64,000 nucleotides of DNA from Panacibacter microcysteis (GCF_015831355.1 NZ_JADWYR010000001.1:1860001-1924000), one strand, 5' to 3'; shown: positions 24,793 to 33,929, numbered from the stretch's first letter. Notes: generated from the letters alone by a model not told the origin. Translations and numbers: made by a program.

Positions 24793-26652
24793 GTGGCGGA
24801 TATCATACAATTACTACCGGATAATATAGCAAACCAGATAGCTGCAGGTGAGGTAATTCAGCGGCCGGCAAGCGCCGTGAAAGAATTACTCGAAAATGCG
24901 GTAGATGCAGGAGCAACAAACATTCAACTCATTGTCAACGACGCAGGCAAAAGCCTTGTACAGGTAATTGACAATGGAAAAGGCATGAGCGAGACAGATG
25001 CGAGGATGAGTTTTGAACGGCATGCTACCAGCAAGATCAAAGCAATTGATGACCTTTTTCATATCAAAACCATGGGTTTCAGGGGCGAGGCGCTGGCATC
25101 TATTGCTGCTGTGGCTCAGGTAGAACTGAAAACACGTAAGCCTGAAGCTGAACTGGGCACTTATATAGAAATAGAAAACAGTGTTGTCGTTAAACAGGAG
25201 CCATGCGCTGCGCCTGCAGGTACCAGCATTTGTATGAAAAACGTTTTTTTTAACGTGCCTGCAAGAAGGAACTTTTTAAAAAGCAACCCCTCAGAACTAC
25301 GTCATATAGTAGATGAATTTATCAGGGTGGCACTGTCATTTCCCGCCATCTTTTTCTCCCTTACCAGTAATGGTCAGCAGGTTTTTCACCTCGAGGCAGG
25401 ATCGCTTAAACAACGGGTTATACAGATACTCGGTAACCAGTATGCGGCAAAGCTGGTAAACGTAAAAGAAGAAACAGATTACATGAATATTTATGGTTTT
25501 GTGGGTAAGCCAGATACTGCGCGCAAAACCAGGGGTGAGCAATATTTTTTTGTCAATAACCGGTTTATAAGGAGTGCTTATTTAAACCATGCGGTTATGA
25601 CTGCATTCGACCAGATGATTGCTAAAGACAGTTACCCGCTCTATGTCCTGTTCATCGATCTAGACCCTTCGCAGATAGACATCAATGTTCACCCTACCAA
25701 GCAGGAAATAAAATTCGAGGATGAAAAGATCATCTATGCCTTTGTACAGGCTGCGGTAAAGCATGCACTCGCCCAGTTTAGTATTGCGCCATCGTTAGAC
25801 TTTTCGCTCAACGCAGAAATTCAGCAGCTGGATGCCGTTAGCAAACCTTTTACCAACGATCAGCAAGAGTCTGTAACTGCATCATCCTCGTTGTTCAAAA
25901 CTTTTACACAAAAGCACCAGGCGCATTTTATTGAACCTACCGAAAAAAGTGAACTCAAACACTGGAAAGATTTTTTTACCGGCAAAGAGCAGGAAAAGAC
26001 CGCACAGTTTACGTACGACAAAGCAACCGTACAGCACACTGGCCAGCACGAAATGTTGCCGGTATCAACAAGTAAAAAAATAATCCCCGGCGCCCATTTG
26101 CTGCAATTGCATAATACTTATATCATAGCTCCAACGCAGAGTGGTTTTTTGCTGGTACACCAGCAACTGGCGCATGAACGTATTTTATACGACCGTTTTA
26201 GCCTGGCAACACACGGAAAGAAAATCGCTACACAGCAAAGTCTTTTTCCTGTAACGGTTGAACTGCCCGCACAGGATGCCGCATTGCTCCACGATCTTTT
26301 ACCAGACCTGCTTTCGCTGGGTTACCTGGTAGAACCTTTTGGTAATAATGCTTTTGTTATCCAGGGTACGCCTGCCGATGTAAACCATGGCAATGAAAAG
26401 CATACCATCGAATTGCTGGTGGAGCAATTCAAACATTTCAGCAGCGATATAAAATTCAGCAAACGTGAAAAACTTGTGCGTTGTATGGCAAGGCAACAGG
26501 CCATTAAAGCAGGACAGTCTTTGTCGCAAAATGAAATGGAAACGGTGGTGGAAGAACTTTTTTTAAGCAATACCGCAAACGTTACACCCACCGGTAGCCC
26601 TACATATATAGAGTTTAAAGAAGATTATCTTGACAGGATGTTCAGCCGCTAA
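24793..26652 (+). CDS. mutL: DNA mismatch repair protein MutL
   Basis: A 619-residue protein. No ATG fits; I choose GTG at 24793 (VADIIQLLPDNIANQIAAGE), four bases after AAGGAG. ATPase motifs are intact: ELLENAVDAGA, DNGKGM, TMGFRGEALASI. The middle has INVHPTKQEIKF. In the C-terminal dimer domain the usual endonuclease motif DQHA(x2)E(x4)E reads HQQLAHERILYD, so the first Asp, the His and the last Glu are all changed. C-terminal ACR-like residues (CMARQQAIKAGQ) remain. MutL links mismatch recognition to strand removal. The stop is 15 bp from a convergent gene. Confidence 0.95.
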   Translation: MADIIQLLPDNIANQIAAGEVIQRPASAVKELLENAVDAGATNIQLIVNDAGKSLVQVIDNGKGMSETDARMSFERHATSKIKAIDDLFHIKTMGFRGEALASIAAVAQVELKTRKPEAELGTYIEIENSVVVKQEPCAAPAGTSICMKNVFFNVPARRNFLKSNPSELRHIVDEFIRVALSFPAIFFSLTSNGQQVFHLEAGSLKQRVIQILGNQYAAKLVNVKEETDYMNIYGFVGKPDTARKTRGEQYFFVNNRFIRSAYLNHAVMTAFDQMIAKDSYPLYVLFIDLDPSQIDINVHPTKQEIKFEDEKIIYAFVQAAVKHALAQFSIAPSLDFSLNAEIQQLDAVSKPFTNDQQESVTASSSLFKTFTQKHQAHFIEPTEKSELKHWKDFFTGKEQEKTAQFTYDKATVQHTGQHEMLPVSTSKKIIPGAHLLQLHNTYIIAPTQSGFLLVHQQLAHERILYDRFSLATHGKKIATQQSLFPVTVELPAQDAALLHDLLPDLLSLGYLVEPFGNNAFVIQGTPADVNHGNEKHTIELLVEQFKHFSSDIKFSKREKLVRCMARQQAIKAGQSLSQNEMETVVEELFLSNTANVTPTGSPTYIEFKEDYLDRMFSR

Positions 26653-26667
26653 AAAGCAATATTGCTG

Positions 26668-27813
26668 TTAACCCCGCTCAACAGCCCGCAACCATCTCTC
26701 AGGAATATCATTTTGAGATGCAATTACGTAGTCCTGGTGGCTACATGCTATATAATTGCCTTCGGGTAGCTGTACCCACCAGCGGCCTGTTCTTTTACTT
26801 TGCAAAAAGGTTGTTTCTATTTCTGCAAAAGCAATACGAAACTCGTTAAAATTATGCTGGTCTGTCAAACGCGCTTCCTGTTTGCCTTTCAGCATTCCGT
26901 CCATCAGGTACCAAATCATCTGGCTGATTTGTTTGGCTGTCAGGTTATCAGTATCCAGCTCATTGCGGTAGCCATAAATACCTATGGTCCCGGTATGGTT
27001 ACTCATACCGGCATATTGCATCAGCATGCAAGCTTCTTCGCCGGTAAAACCGTTGGGTGTAAGATGGTTGGCAGGTGCATGCGCATGTTGTATGGCACTA
27101 ATATCAAAAGAAAAGAGATCCGCATTGCGTATCACCGGCTCCATGTCTTCCATGTTTTCTTTCACCTTGCCTACACGAAAACAATCAAAACGCAGTTTGT
27201 CAATTGTTTCCAGCATACCCGGGTGTACAAAATAGCTTTGAAAACCGATGTGGTTATAGTGCCTGATAAAATTGGGTTCGCCTGTAAGCATCTGCATCAA
27301 AAACTGGTCTGCAGGCACCACACTCTCCACGTTTATATCAATGGCTGCATCAACTGCAACCGCTTCAATAATTTTCTGTTGCCTGGCATACAGATCGTAT
27401 TGTGCCAGTGTAAGGTCGTGAGAGCCGCCAAGTATCAACACCTTCCGGTCCTGCTTTACCAGCTCCTGCAACACCGTTCTCAGCGCCGCATAGGTGTCAG
27501 TAATAGAAGCACCCGGTTTTATGTTGCCAATATCGGCAACATGTACATCTCTATGCCAGTGAAAAAGTTTATACAATTCTTTTCTTACAGCATCCGCAGC
27601 ATTGGCTGTTTGCTTCTGAAATACACCGGCACCACGGTTTTCGTTACATCCGATAATCACAAGGTCTGCCTGTTCAAGTGTCGGAAAAACTTCGTCATAC
27701 AGCATGATGTTGTTCCCAAGCTGGCTGTCTTTATAACCCTCGTCATTACTTAGAAAAGCCTTATTAACCGGCTCAAGGAAGTCAAGAATGGTGTCAATAG
27801 AATCAAAAGGCAT
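26668..27813 (-). CDS. Arginase/formiminoglutamase-superfamily protein
   Basis: A 381-residue protein starting MPFDSIDTILDFLEPVNKAF at 27813 (an upstream in-frame extension of 13 codons is less likely). Superfamily signs: LILGGSHDLTLAQYDLY, then VAVDAAIDINVES and LFSFDISAIQHAHAP, and NGFTGEEACMLMQYAG. In classical members the second motif is DAHxD and the third SxDxD; here they are DAAID and SFDIS, so two or more metal ligands differ. Related proteins with these same changes are common in Bacteroidota and may not be arginases. Substrate unknown. Confidence 0.8.
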   Translation of the reverse strand: MPFDSIDTILDFLEPVNKAFLSNDEGYKDSQLGNNIMLYDEVFPTLEQADLVIIGCNENRGAGVFQKQTANAADAVRKELYKLFHWHRDVHVADIGNIKPGASITDTYAALRTVLQELVKQDRKVLILGGSHDLTLAQYDLYARQQKIIEAVAVDAAIDINVESVVPADQFLMQMLTGEPNFIRHYNHIGFQSYFVHPGMLETIDKLRFDCFRVGKVKENMEDMEPVIRNADLFSFDISAIQHAHAPANHLTPNGFTGEEACMLMQYAGMSNHTGTIGIYGYRNELDTDNLTAKQISQMIWYLMDGMLKGKQEARLTDQHNFNEFRIAFAEIETTFLQSKRTGRWWVQLPEGNYIACSHQDYVIASQNDIPERWLRAVERG

Positions 27814-27906
27814 GTACTGAGTTTGAAAACAAACATACAGTAAACCATGCAATGGTCATTCGTATCAGGTGAATAGTGAATAATTAAGAAAAGAAATGTT
27901 TGTGTA

Positions 27907-28008
27907 CCCGGCAAATGTGCATAACTCGGCGCCTGTTGCGTCGCACTCTTGTACTGTGGAAGCAGTATGCGGCAAACGCGTAGACCGAAGCAAAGAAGCC
28001 ATGGACAG
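27907..28008 (+). repeat. Dispersed repeat, GCGTCGCACTC type
   Basis: CTCGGCGCCT leads into GTTGCGTCGCACTCTTGTAC (27935-27954), followed by a weak reverse arm (GTAGACCGAAGCAAAGAAGCC). Confidence 0.8.
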
Positions 28009-28012
28009 TGTG

Positions 28013-28621
28013 TTATTTTTTTTCATACTTCCAGTTTCTGCCTTTGCCTTCTGCCATCCATTCAATGGCTGTAGCAATGCGCTTATCCTGTGTTGCCGCT
28101 GTTTTAGCTTCGTTTATCCATTGTATGTATTCCTTGCGGTGAGATGGTGGAAAATTCTCAAAAACTGCTTTGGCGTTTGTATGTTGTTGCAGTGCAGTGA
28201 CCAGCGCTTCCGGCACGGGCAATTCCTGTACCGGCATTTTTGTTTTTACTTGTTTTATGCCTGCTTTATTCAGTGCCACCGCTTCTTTTATGTAAGCAAT
28301 AATGATCTTATCCGCAGGCAAATCTTCCAGCGATGTTATCCTGTCAAACTGGCCCATGGCATTTTTACCATCCTTGTTAAAAATATTTTCCGGGTCTTTC
28401 ATCAGGGCGGCTTTCCAAAAACCAAAGGCACAATGTTTTTTAAACGATGCCATATTGCATACAGGTCCGTCACAATCAAAAAATGGCATTCCCCATTTTA
28501 CCGCTTCCGTTACCTCCGGGCAGGCAGTATGCACCAGTTGCCTGATGTGTTGCAGAATGGGTTTCGCAAAGTCGGCTGACTTTTCTATGTACGCATCTAT
28601 TTTAGGTTCTCTGGCAGGCAT
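28013..28621 (-). CDS. YdeI/OmpD-associated family protein (DUF1801 domain)
   Basis: A 202-residue protein. The N-terminal part (AKPILQHIRQLVHTACPEVT, then KWGMPFFDC and FKKHCAFGFWKA) is a DUF1801 domain; the C-terminal part (FENFPPSHRKEYIQWINEAK, then RIATAIEWMAEGK) is the OmdA/YdeI tail. The family has been linked to protection against bacteriocins and antimicrobial peptides, but the mechanism is unclear. Single gene. Confidence 0.85.
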   Translation of the reverse strand: MPAREPKIDAYIEKSADFAKPILQHIRQLVHTACPEVTEAVKWGMPFFDCDGPVCNMASFKKHCAFGFWKAALMKDPENIFNKDGKNAMGQFDRITSLEDLPADKIIIAYIKEAVALNKAGIKQVKTKMPVQELPVPEALVTALQQHTNAKAVFENFPPSHRKEYIQWINEAKTAATQDKRIATAIEWMAEGKGRNWKYEKK

Positions 28622-28865
28622 AGACTGGCTTTTTCATTAAGTTAAGATAAAGTATTTTTATCTTTTGCTCCTGTTCAATAACAGCGTTACGCTTTCATTT
28701 TGCTCCTCGTCCACTAAGTTGTTACATGTTCTTTTCTCCTGAAAGAAAAAATACCAAAAAATCCAGGCACAGATAATCTTACGATGCGTCCATGCACTGT
28801 GATGCATATTTCACATCCGCCGTTTTACTCCTTACAATTCTTACCACACATTATTACACACGCAA
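28622..28865. other. Gene-free spacer
   Basis: No gene, repeat arm or strong hairpin was seen before the serS terminator. Confidence 0.4.
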
Positions 28866-28903
28866 AAAAAAGACCTGCACTGGCAGCAGGTCTTTTTCGA
28901 TCA
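28866..28903 (-). terminator. Terminator of serS
   Basis: AAAAAGACCTGC and GCAGGTCTTTTT pair around CACTGGCA; on the minus strand the hairpin ends in a T run 15 bp past the stop. Confidence 0.8.
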
Positions 28904-28915
28904 GTTTAAAAATGA

Positions 28916-30187
28916 CTAGCTCAATTCTGCGGCGCCAAAATATGGCTGCAATACAAAAGGAATCTTAATTCCGGTCGCTGTCTGGTTGTTTTCCAGTATG
29001 CCGGCCAGTATACGGGGTAGTGCTAATGAACTGCCATTAAGACTATGTGTAAGCTGCGTTTTGCCTGATGCATCTTTGAAGCGGCATTTTAAACGGTTGG
29101 TCTGGTAACTTTCAAAATTGCTTACACTGCTTACTTCCAGCCAGCGTTGCTGTGCAGCGCTGAATATTTCAAAATCGTAGGTAAGCGCACTTGTAAAGCT
29201 CATGTCGCCGCCACACAAATGCAATATACGGTATGGCAGTTCCAGTGATTGTATCAAACGTTCTATATGCTCCACCATAGCGGTATGCGCTTCATAGCTT
29301 TTATCAGGGTGCGTAATCTGCACAATCTCTACTTTCTCAAACTGGTGCAGGCGGTTCAACCCGCGTACATCTTTACCAAAGCTGCCTGCCTCCCTTCTAA
29401 AACATGGAGAATAAGCAGTCATCATAACAGGCAGTTCAGTTTCTTTTACAATAGTATCACGGTAAATATTCGTCACCGGCACTTCAGAAGTGGGAATAAG
29501 GTAAAACCCATCTGCAGTTATATGATACATTTGTCCTTCTTTATCGGGCAGTTGCCCTGTACCGTAAGCACTTGCTTCATTCACCATAAAGGGTGGAATA
29601 AATTCCGTATAACCCGCTGCAGTATTGTAATCCAGGAAATATTGAATCAATGAACGTTGCAGTTTTGCACCCTTACCTTTATAAAAAGGAAAACCGCGGC
29701 CGGTAACTTTAGAGCCCGTTTCAAAATCAACAATATTATATTTTTCAATAAGGTCCCAGTGCGGTACTGCACCTTCATATAGTGTAACATCACTGCCGCC
29801 TGTTCTCACCACCACGTTATCTTCCGCAGATTTACCCGGTGGCACTGTAGCAGATGGCAGGTTGGGTAACTGCAACAGTTTTTCCTGCAGCGTTTTTTCG
29901 GTGCTGTTCATTTTTTCCGTCAGTTCGCCAACTGCAGTTTTGTTGGTGGCCACTTCCGCTTTTGCTGCTTCCGCTTCTTCTTTTTTGCCCTGGCCCATCA
30001 GCCTGCCAATTTCTTTGGATGCAGTGTTTATTTTCGATTGTATGGTATCAAACGCTGCCTGTAGCTTTTTCCTTTCATCATCCAACGCAATAATCTCATC
30101 AACCAGTTCCGGCTGTTTAAAGTTTTTTACGGCCAGTCTTTCTTTAACCCATGCTGTTTGCTGGCGCAAAACATTTACCTGTAACAT
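28916..30187 (-). CDS. serS: Seryl-tRNA synthetase
   Basis: A 423-residue class II synthetase, starting MLQVNVLRQQTAWVKERLAV at 30187. The N-terminal coiled-coil arm spans about residues 25-100 (Glu/Lys-rich). The catalytic part has TSEVPVTNIYRDTI, motif 2 as FRREAGSFGKDVRGLNRLHQ, and motif 3 as NGSSLALPRILAGILENNQ. It charges tRNA-Ser. Length and motifs are normal. Confidence 0.97.
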   Translation of the reverse strand: MLQVNVLRQQTAWVKERLAVKNFKQPELVDEIIALDDERKKLQAAFDTIQSKINTASKEIGRLMGQGKKEEAEAAKAEVATNKTAVGELTEKMNSTEKTLQEKLLQLPNLPSATVPPGKSAEDNVVVRTGGSDVTLYEGAVPHWDLIEKYNIVDFETGSKVTGRGFPFYKGKGAKLQRSLIQYFLDYNTAAGYTEFIPPFMVNEASAYGTGQLPDKEGQMYHITADGFYLIPTSEVPVTNIYRDTIVKETELPVMMTAYSPCFRREAGSFGKDVRGLNRLHQFEKVEIVQITHPDKSYEAHTAMVEHIERLIQSLELPYRILHLCGGDMSFTSALTYDFEIFSAAQQRWLEVSSVSNFESYQTNRLKCRFKDASGKTQLTHSLNGSSLALPRILAGILENNQTATGIKIPFVLQPYFGAAELS

Positions 30188-30297
30188 GCAAAAAAATTTG
30201 CGCAAAGATAAGGGTAGCCATCAGTTGCAGAAAAGGTAACAATGTTGTTGCCGGAATGAGCCTGCCGCAAAAAGCAAAACAAAAGAAGAAAGAATAG

Positions 30298-30650
30298 TGT
30301 AGCCGGCATAGGTATTTCATAGCATCGCCTGTTGTGTCACTCACTTCATCGTTCCTTTTTTATGGCGGCTGCAGCGTTCAGCTTTTCTTACTTACGCAAA
30401 TTATCTGTTGACTAATCAAAGTGTGCAGCAACGTATGCTCAATGGTCTTGTATGTATAGGTAAAGACCTGGAGTTGGTTGAAGCAGCTATGTTGTTTGGC
30501 TTTTCTGACTTTAGAGCATCATGTAAAAAAGAGTTTGTGGCATTTAAGTCAGCTGTTGAAAGAACGGTAAGAAGTAATACATGCTCCACAAAGAACCGAA
30601 CGTACAAGTGAGTGACACAACCAAAGCTCAATAGTATTGACATAGCTGGC
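30298..30650. repeat. Dispersed repeat pair enclosing about 240 bp
   Basis: Left arm: AGCCGGCATAGGTATT, GCATCGCCT, then GTTGTGTCACTCACTT (30328-30343). Right arm: GTACAAGTGAGTGACACAAC (30602-30621) and AAAGCTCAATAGTATTGAC, then TAGCTGG. The arms are inverted. The enclosed DNA holds a short open frame (see next entry). Confidence 0.8.
30408..30611 (+). other. Doubtful small open frame inside the repeat pair
   Basis: About 66 codons from a TTG, reading QQRMLNGLVCIGKDLELVEA and ending inside the right repeat arm. The composition looks protein-like, and a second open piece beyond the arm (30639-30758, NTFLLFIGITSLFNKKARLA) might be its continuation. This would fit a small gene split by the repeat, but no family is recognised. 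Confidence 0.2.
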
Positions 30651-30772
30651 AACACATTCCTTCTTTTTATTGGTATTACATCTTTGTTTAACAAAAAGGC
30701 ACGGCTTGCTTTAACTGATAAACAAGATGTTTGGTTGCAGGAAAACAACAATGCATAAGCTGTGCATTTTTC

Positions 30773-30812
30773 TAAATCCGTAAGCCGAGTTTCCAAATCC
30801 GTAAGCCATCTT
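30773..30812 (+). repeat. Short tandem direct repeat before the TonB receptor
   Basis: AAATCCGTAAGCC occurs twice (about 30775-30787 and 30796-30808) 45-75 bp before the receptor start. The spacing of about 21 bp, two helical turns, would suit a dimeric activator or repressor. Confidence 0.5.
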
Positions 30813-30851
30813 GCCATACCTGATGAATTTTTGCAATGTGAATTTTTACAA

Positions 30852-33104
30852 ATGAAAAAAGCAATCATCGGTATGTTAGTCGTAATGGTAAACACCATTG
30901 CAGCGGCACAAAGTTCTAACACCGGCAAAACGGAAAAGCCAAGAACAGACACATTAACGCCAGGCCAGTTTTTACCAGATGTTACTGTGGTGGGAACAGA
31001 CATCAGACACGACATGGTACAGATGCCTGAAATAGTGGGTACGCATATTTTCGCTGGTAAGAAAAATGCATTGGTAGTGGTAAACAATGTAAATGGTAAT
31101 GTAGTAAATAACACCATGCGCCAGATATTGGCAAAAGTTCCGGGCATACATATTTGGGAAAGCGATGGCAGTGGTATACAGGTGGGTATATCTACACGTG
31201 GACTTAGCCCAAACCGTAGCTGGGATTTTAATGTGCGCCAAAACGGTTATGATATTTCCGCAGATCCGTTCGGTTATCCTGAGGCTTACTATAATCCACC
31301 GATGCAGGCGGTGCAACGCATACAGATTTTAAAAGGTGCAGGTGCTTTGCAGTTTGGCCCGCAAATGGGCGGTATGCTCAATTATGTATTGCGAAATGGC
31401 AGCGGGCTGAATAAACCCATCACCTTCGAGTCGCAAAATACAGTGGGCAGTTTTGGAATGATCAATACTTTCAATGCCATCGGCGGGCAGTCGGGAAAAT
31501 CGAACTACTACGCTTTTTATGACCACAGAAACGCAGACGGATGGAGAGCGAACAGTAACTATAAAACCAATACGGGTTTTGCAACATATGGTTATCGTTT
31601 TACTGATAAACTGCATGCAGGCATTGAAGTGCTGCATTACGAAATGCTAAGCCAGCAACCCGGTGGTCTTACAGATTCTCTTTTTAATATCGATGCGCAG
31701 CAGTCTTTGCGTACGCGTAACTGGTTTAACGTACAATGGACAACCGCAGCAGCCAACGTGGATTTTAAACCTGGCGCCAACAGTCATTTTAATTTAAAGC
31801 TCTTTGGATTATCAGGCACCAGGAACAGTATTGGTTTTCTGAACGCTATTACCGTTGCAGATACCATAAACCGCAATACAGGTGCCTATGCCAACAGAAC
31901 GGTGGATATTGATAAGTATAAAAATGTTGGCGCAGAGCTACGCCACTTATACAATTATAGCTGGGGCAGCGAAGTAAATTCTCTTACCACTTCTGTAAGA
32001 TATTTCAGGGGCAATACAACCCGTTTCCGCAACGGCAAAGGAAATGCCGGCAATGATTTTAATAAAGACATTGAAGGCGTTTTTCCTACAGAACTTGATT
32101 TTGTATCAAACAATGTAGCAGTGGCGGTAGAAAATATTTTCAGGATAAACAAACGATTTCTTGTTATTCCTGCATTAAGGTGGGAGCAGATTTCTACCAC
32201 TGCAAACGGCAGGGTGGGTTATACAGATACCACCGAAATAAAACTTGCTGACAATAGCAAAAGCAGGGGCTTTTTATTACCGGGTGCAGCTGCTGAATAT
32301 CATCTTGGCACTACCGAATTCTATGCAAACTTTACGGGATCATACCGGCCTATACAATTCGCAGACCTTAGCGCCAACGCAACCACCGATGTCGTAGACC
32401 CTGACCTGCGGGATGCAAAAGGATACAATATTGATTTTGGCTACCGCGGTAAGCTACAAAACTACCTTTACTTCGATGCAGGTGTGTATTATCTTAATTA
32501 CCGCAACCGTATAGGTACTATTACACAAATGAGGGAGGACGGCAGTACATACAATTACAGTACAAATGTTGGCAACAGCCATAGCAAAGGATTTGAGGGT
32601 TTAATTGAATTCAATCCGTTCCAGGCAAACTGGTTGAAAAAAACATATGGCGAGGTGGCACTGTTTGTTTCTTACGCATATACTGATGCGAAGTATGATG
32701 ATTTTAAAGTGATCACCAAAGCCAGCGATGGAAGTCTTGCAGAAACTAATCTAAGGGATAAACGTGTAGAGAATGCGCCGCGCCACATTCTGAGAACCGG
32801 GCTTACTTACTTTATCAAAGGGTTTTCACTAACTGCTCAGTTGAGTCATGTAAGCAGTGCTTATTCAGATGCAAATAATACCACTACACCCAGTGCCGCT
32901 GCAACAACCGGTCTTATACCTGCCTACACCGTTGTGGATGTGGCACTCACTTATCGCTTTCTTAGCAACTACAATATAAAAGCGGGCATTAACAACCTTG
33001 CTGATGTACGTTATTTTACACGTCGCGCAGGCGGCTATCCTGGTCCGGGTTTAATGCCTTCAGATGCAAGAAATTGCTTCGTGTCTTTTGGCATTAAAAT
33101 ATAA
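30852..33104 (+). CDS. TonB-dependent receptor, FecA-like
   Basis: A 750-residue outer-membrane protein starting MKKAIIGMLVVMVNTIAAAQ at 30852. The plug domain has NNVNGNVVNNTMRQILAKVP, GIHIWESDGSGIQVGISTRG and VQRIQILKGAGALQFGPQMG, resembling FecA-type ferric citrate receptors. The barrel ends FVSFGIKI with a terminal aromatic/hydrophobic pattern. It lacks the N-terminal signalling domain, and no FecR or ECF sigma gene adjoins it, so it is probably not a transcription-signalling receptor. Substrate is probably an iron chelate. Confidence 0.92.
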   Translation: MKKAIIGMLVVMVNTIAAAQSSNTGKTEKPRTDTLTPGQFLPDVTVVGTDIRHDMVQMPEIVGTHIFAGKKNALVVVNNVNGNVVNNTMRQILAKVPGIHIWESDGSGIQVGISTRGLSPNRSWDFNVRQNGYDISADPFGYPEAYYNPPMQAVQRIQILKGAGALQFGPQMGGMLNYVLRNGSGLNKPITFESQNTVGSFGMINTFNAIGGQSGKSNYYAFYDHRNADGWRANSNYKTNTGFATYGYRFTDKLHAGIEVLHYEMLSQQPGGLTDSLFNIDAQQSLRTRNWFNVQWTTAAANVDFKPGANSHFNLKLFGLSGTRNSIGFLNAITVADTINRNTGAYANRTVDIDKYKNVGAELRHLYNYSWGSEVNSLTTSVRYFRGNTTRFRNGKGNAGNDFNKDIEGVFPTELDFVSNNVAVAVENIFRINKRFLVIPALRWEQISTTANGRVGYTDTTEIKLADNSKSRGFLLPGAAAEYHLGTTEFYANFTGSYRPIQFADLSANATTDVVDPDLRDAKGYNIDFGYRGKLQNYLYFDAGVYYLNYRNRIGTITQMREDGSTYNYSTNVGNSHSKGFEGLIEFNPFQANWLKKTYGEVALFVSYAYTDAKYDDFKVITKASDGSLAETNLRDKRVENAPRHILRTGLTYFIKGFSLTAQLSHVSSAYSDANNTTTPSAAATTGLIPAYTVVDVALTYRFLSNYNIKAGINNLADVRYFTRRAGGYPGPGLMPSDARNCFVSFGIKI

Positions 33105-33211
33105 AGTGCTTCATTTGCTCGGGTAGATTTTCGGGCACTATAATTAAACAAAAGCAAACGTTACAATAACAGTTTGTAATAACGTTTGTTGAGTAATAAG
33201 AGAATATGTAT

Positions 33212-33305
33212 GTACCCAACTGTAGTACTGCTATTATGCTTCTGTTGCGTCGCACTCTTGTACTGTTGGTTATATATGCAGCAATGCGCACGCAGTTCCA
33301 TTTTC
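33212..33305 (+). repeat. Dispersed repeat arm, GCGTCGCACTC type
   Basis: TGCTTCT leads to GTTGCGTCGCACTCTTGTAC (33244-33263), then a weak downstream part with TGCAGCAATGCG. It fills most of the 33105-33454 gap; the rest is spacer. Confidence 0.8.
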
Positions 33306-33386
33306 GTAAAATGAAAAGTCTTGTAAAACTGTAAATAGTATTTAATGGCTTTGTGTTTACAGTAGTTAAAAACGCAGTTACACGTA

Positions 33387-33430
33387 AAAACAAAAAAGCC
33401 AGGCATATACATACCTGGTTGTAAAAAACA
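33387..33430 (-). terminator. Hairpin terminator
   Basis: AAAAAAGCCAGG and CCTGGTTGT pair imperfectly around ATATACAT. The T run on the minus strand fits the end of the decayed gene at 33455-33769 poorly, so direction is uncertain. Confidence 0.4.
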
Positions 33431-33454
33431 CAACTCAAAAATTACGCGTTTAAT

Positions 33455-33769
33455 TCAGCGGAGGTTTAAAATTGACCTCTATCAGTGCGTTTACATACGT
33501 ATACTCCTGTTGCTTTTCTTTGAGTTTTTTGATTGACTCAGCAAGCGTGTTCTGTAATTGTATAATTCCTATTGTCCTTGCGCTGCTGTAAATGCGGGTT
33601 CCCCGTCAAAGAGATACAGGTTCTCTGTTTTAATAATTTCCATATCCGCATTGTGCAGCATCAGTTGCAATTCTATGGCCTCACGGTATGTTTCATTGTC
33701 GTTAGTATGTAGTTTATCATTAGTAGCGTACCTTTTACTCCAGCAGTAATTGATGTTAAGGCTAAGCAT
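33455..33769 (-). pseudogene. Small broken gene, family unknown
   Basis: The minus strand reads MLSLNINYCWSKRYATNDKL and NADMEIIKTENLYLFDGEPA from ATG 33769 to about 33590. A shift of frame near 33585 then gives ARTIGIIQLQNTLAESIKKL, KEKQQEYTYVNALIEVNFKP and PLN before a stop. Both pieces look protein-like, and joining them gives about 104 residues. Either a single indel broke the gene or the second piece is a separate remnant. I recognise no family. Confidence 0.35.
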
Positions 33770-33811
33770 AAATCAACATAAATTACAATGCTGTTATAGA
33801 ATTATATCGTC

Positions 33812-33883
33812 GCCGCACAAAGAACCGAACGTACAAGTGAGTGACACAATCAAAGCTCAATAGTAGCACTGCCGCTGGTTACA
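33812..33883 (-). repeat. Dispersed repeat arm, GTGTCACTCA type
   Basis: CACAAAGAACCGAAC, then GTACAAGTGAGTGACACAAT (33831-33850) and CAAAGCTCAATAGTAGCACT. The 30588-30621 arm shares the same CACAAAGAACCGAAC lead. Confidence 0.8.
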
Positions 33884-33929
33884 CCTTATTGCTTCCACAT
33901 AACTGCACGTTGTAAACTGAATTTTCTTT

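Noticed and set aside
26800-27753. A 317-codon plus-strand frame antisense to the arginase-like gene
   Set aside because: The minus-strand protein is a clear family member. The plus-strand reading is Cys/His-rich noise.
27896-28579. A 227-codon plus-strand frame antisense to the YdeI-family gene
   Set aside because: The minus strand encodes recognisable DUF1801 and OmdA-type motifs, and the plus frame begins in a repeat arm.
30416-31147. A 243-codon minus-strand frame over the start of the FecA-like receptor
   Set aside because: It is antisense to the signal peptide and plug of a clear TonB receptor and crosses a repeat arm. Its composition is not protein-like.
30852-33104. FecA-like receptor as part of a FecIR signalling system
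   Set aside because: The receptor has no N-terminal signalling domain, and no anti-sigma or ECF sigma gene adjoins it. The sigma/anti-sigma pair at 38.6 kb is too far away and of the RskA type.
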